Assembly (NCBI GenBank): GCA_013152795.1
Contig: JAADFS010000099.1
Coordinates: 1-6,095 of the forward strand
Length of the DNA stretch: 6,095 nt
Origin: Deferribacteres bacterium
Lineage (GTDB): Bacteria > Nitrospirota > Thermodesulfovibrionia > UBA6902
Direction of reading: 5' to 3'
Shown: piece after piece, positions 4,597 through 6,095 of the stretch
How positions within the stretch are numbered: the stretch's first letter is position 1
Layout: every line of letters starts with the position of its first letter
Program-made: the position numbers and the translations under genes
The notes under the pieces: model-generated
Seen by the model: the letters and a program-made list of their open reading frames with translations, nothing else
Databases searched by the model: none
What the model was told of the DNA's origin: nothing

Positions 4597-5889
4597 ATGA
4601 AAATCATCAGAGAAGACCGGATCGACGCCTTTATAAGGACCCTCCAGCAGAGGGCGTCCTTTTCGGTCAGGGAAGACGAAATACAGAGGGTTGTAAGAAA
4701 GATCATTTCAGACGTTCAAAGACACGGAGACAGGGCCGTCATGAGGTATACGGAAAAATTCGACTCCGTGAGGCCCGGTAAACTCTCCATCGGCAAAAAA
4801 GAGATCGAGTCAGCTTCAAAGAACGTTGATAAAAATTTTCTGAAGTCACTGAAAGAATCAGCCCGCAGGATACGGGAATTTCATAAGCGCCAGAAAGAGA
4901 GGTCATGGCGTTATTCCGCAGGAGGCATCACGCTCGGGCAGATAATAAGACCGCTTGAGAGGGTCGGTGTATATGTCCCCGGCGGGAAAGCGGCCTATCC
5001 GTCCACCGTCCTGATGAATGTGATTCCCGCACAGGTAGCTGGCGTGAGGGAAATTGCATTGTGCGTGCCGGCGCCGGGGGGGGAGCTTAATCCGCATGTG
5101 GCAGCAGCGGTAAAACTGCTCGGAGTGGATGAGGTATACATGGCAGGGGGCGCGCAGGCTGTGGCTGCACTGGCCTTCGGCACGGAGACGATAAAAAAGG
5201 TGGACAAGATCGTGGGGCCGGGTAACATATACGTGGCGGTTGCAAAGAAGATGGTATTCGGCCAGGTGGGCATTGACATGGTGGCAGGCCCCAGCGAGAT
5301 ACTGATAATCGCCGACGGCACATCTGATCCTTCATTTATTGCCGCAGACCTGCTCAGCCAGGCGGAGCATGACGAGATGGCCTCCTCTGTCCTGATCACG
5401 GATTCCGCGGACCTTGCCGGTAAAGTAAAGGCAGAGCTGGCAAGGCGGATAAAGAATCTTAAAAGAAGGGATATCGTCAGGAAATCCCTTAACAGGTACG
5501 GCGCGATAATTATCACACAGGACCTGCGCAGCGCGGTTGATATTGCAAACCGGATAGCGCCTGAACATCTCGAGGTGATGACCGGAAAACCGGCGGCCCT
5601 CCTGCCGCGGATAAAAAACGCAGGGGCCGTGTTTCTCGGCAAGTGGTCTCCGGAGCCCCTCGGGGATTATTCGGCAGGGCCCAACCACACGCTCCCGACC
5701 GGAGGCACCGCAAGGTTTTCATCTCCGCTGGGGGTGTACGATTTCATGAAACGCACGAGCCTTATCAATGCATCAAGATCCGGGTTTGCAGGGCTCGCGC
5801 AGGCGGTTGAAACCCTATCAGAGGTTGAAGGGCTTCAGGCGCACGCAGAGACGGTCAGGGTGAGGCTTGTAAATAAGAATAAACCTTAA
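4597..5889 (+). CDS. hisD: Histidinol dehydrogenase
   Basis: Catalyses the last two steps of histidine synthesis, oxidising L-histidinol through the aldehyde to L-histidine with two NAD. The 430 residues match the usual length. All expected active-site residues are present: zinc ligands Q255 and H258 in LLSQAEHDE, D357 in GDYSAGPNH and H416 in LQAHAE, and the catalytic pair E323-H324 in APEHLE. Other family signatures are RPLERVGVYVPGG near 118-130, MAGGAQAVAALAFGTETI near 182-199, and VGPGNIYVAVAKK near 206-218. ATG at 4597 opens the usual MKIIREDRID; the ribosome binding site is weak (GGAAAA about ten bases upstream). No other his gene is adjacent within the window, so it is either a single-gene unit or the start of an operon beyond the right edge. 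The protein looks intact and fully functional. Confidence 0.97.
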   Translation: MKIIREDRIDAFIRTLQQRASFSVREDEIQRVVRKIISDVQRHGDRAVMRYTEKFDSVRPGKLSIGKKEIESASKNVDKNFLKSLKESARRIREFHKRQKERSWRYSAGGITLGQIIRPLERVGVYVPGGKAAYPSTVLMNVIPAQVAGVREIALCVPAPGGELNPHVAAAVKLLGVDEVYMAGGAQAVAALAFGTETIKKVDKIVGPGNIYVAVAKKMVFGQVGIDMVAGPSEILIIADGTSDPSFIAADLLSQAEHDEMASSVLITDSADLAGKVKAELARRIKNLKRRDIVRKSLNRYGAIIITQDLRSAVDIANRIAPEHLEVMTGKPAALLPRIKNAGAVFLGKWSPEPLGDYSAGPNHTLPTGGTARFSSPLGVYDFMKRTSLINASRSGFAGLAQAVETLSEVEGLQAHAETVRVRLVNKNKP

Positions 5890-5899
5890 CGTTGCAACA

Positions 5900-5936
5900 G
5901 GCAGGAGGGCCTGCCGTAAAACCTTTATAAAGCGAT
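5900..5936 (+). repeat. GGCAGG hairpin repeat, copy downstream of hisD
   Basis: GGCAGG (5900-5905) and CCTGCC (5910-5915) form a perfect six-pair stem with loop AGGG, eleven bases after the hisD stop. No T-run follows, so it may act as a 3'-end stabiliser rather than a terminator. It is the diverged partner of 4361-4396 in the same orientation. Confidence 0.5.
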
Positions 5937-6032
5937 GGGATATTGAAAATATGCTCTTGTTGCAGGAAATAACGGGAAAAAGGCCGTTCTGCGTGTCGGT
6001 TAACCGTGTCCGTTTTTTGTTTTTTTGTCTTT

Positions 6033-6064
6033 TACGGTCACGGACAACGGACACGAATCACGGG
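6033..6064 (+). repeat. GTCCGTK-type heptad module, copy B (inverted relative to 1890-1921)
   Basis: This 32-base block is the reverse complement of 1890-1921 at 30 of 32 positions, with the first 24 identical. ACGGAC-like cores recur at seven-base steps. Part of it (ACGGACACG, 6047-6055) is also an exact nine-base inverted match to CGTGTCCGT at 6005-6013, with a T-rich tract (6013-6033) between. Confidence 0.85.
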
Positions 6065-6095
6065 AACTTGATATATTTCCTTAAGGAATCGCAGA

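Noticed and set aside
4503..4781. Open frame of 92 codons on the plus strand beginning before hisD
   Set aside because: It overlaps the hisD N-terminus in another frame, would begin within the predicted hisD promoter, and has a low-complexity basic sequence typical of a shadow frame.
5818..6054. Open frame of 78 codons on the minus strand overlapping the hisD 3' end
   Set aside because: It overlaps the well-supported end of hisD and then runs through repeat and T-rich DNA; no domain or family resemblance.

Overview
The window is a gene-dense bacterial chromosomal segment of moderate, slightly GC-rich composition with standard housekeeping genes. DapL-type lysine synthesis, a UvrY/GacA-like response regulator, a miaA-hfq pair and many short intergenic repeats would fit an environmental Gram-negative lineage such as Nitrospirota (Thermodesulfovibrionia-like) or a deltaproteobacterial group. 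That assignment is inference from protein style; no phylogenetic marker is present.

Layout. A LuxR/NarL-family response regulator (3-635, +) converges on dapL (668-1846, -), an LL-diaminopimelate aminotransferase with a TTG start behind a strong Shine-Dalgarno. A repeat-filled gap (1847-2141) separates dapL from a four-gene minus-strand cluster transcribed in the order miaA (4305-3334), hfq (3307-3068), a NUDIX hydrolase (2971-2570) and a small GGQ release-factor-like protein (2558-2142). A strong intrinsic terminator at 2135-2112 closes the cluster. Divergent from miaA, across a second repeat-filled gap (4306-4596), lies hisD (4597-5889, +). The last 206 bases hold more repeats and no recognisable gene.

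Function. The miaA-hfq-NUDIX-RF-like cluster reads as a translation and RNA housekeeping unit: tRNA A37 modification, sRNA chaperoning, nucleotide hydrolysis and probable rescue of stalled ribosomes. dapL (lysine and peptidoglycan precursor) and hisD (last two steps of histidine synthesis) are stand-alone biosynthetic genes here, apart from their usual pathway partners. The response regulator is the only dedicated transcription factor; its sensor is not in the window.

The unusual part is the intergenic DNA. Three gaps carry short motifs arranged with a strict 7-base period (GTCCGTK, TGCACCC, GAACTYW and CCCCTMM types). They are assembled as modules that recur between gaps: a 49-base block is shared 48/49 by the gaps at about 1.95 kb and 4.45 kb, and a 32-base block at 1890-1921 recurs inverted (30/32) at 6033-6064. 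Two further palindromic elements are present: a diverged hairpin on both sides of hisD and a 53-base imperfect palindrome between hfq and the NUDIX gene. I see no new protein system, but this modular heptanucleotide repeat family merits a genome-wide look.
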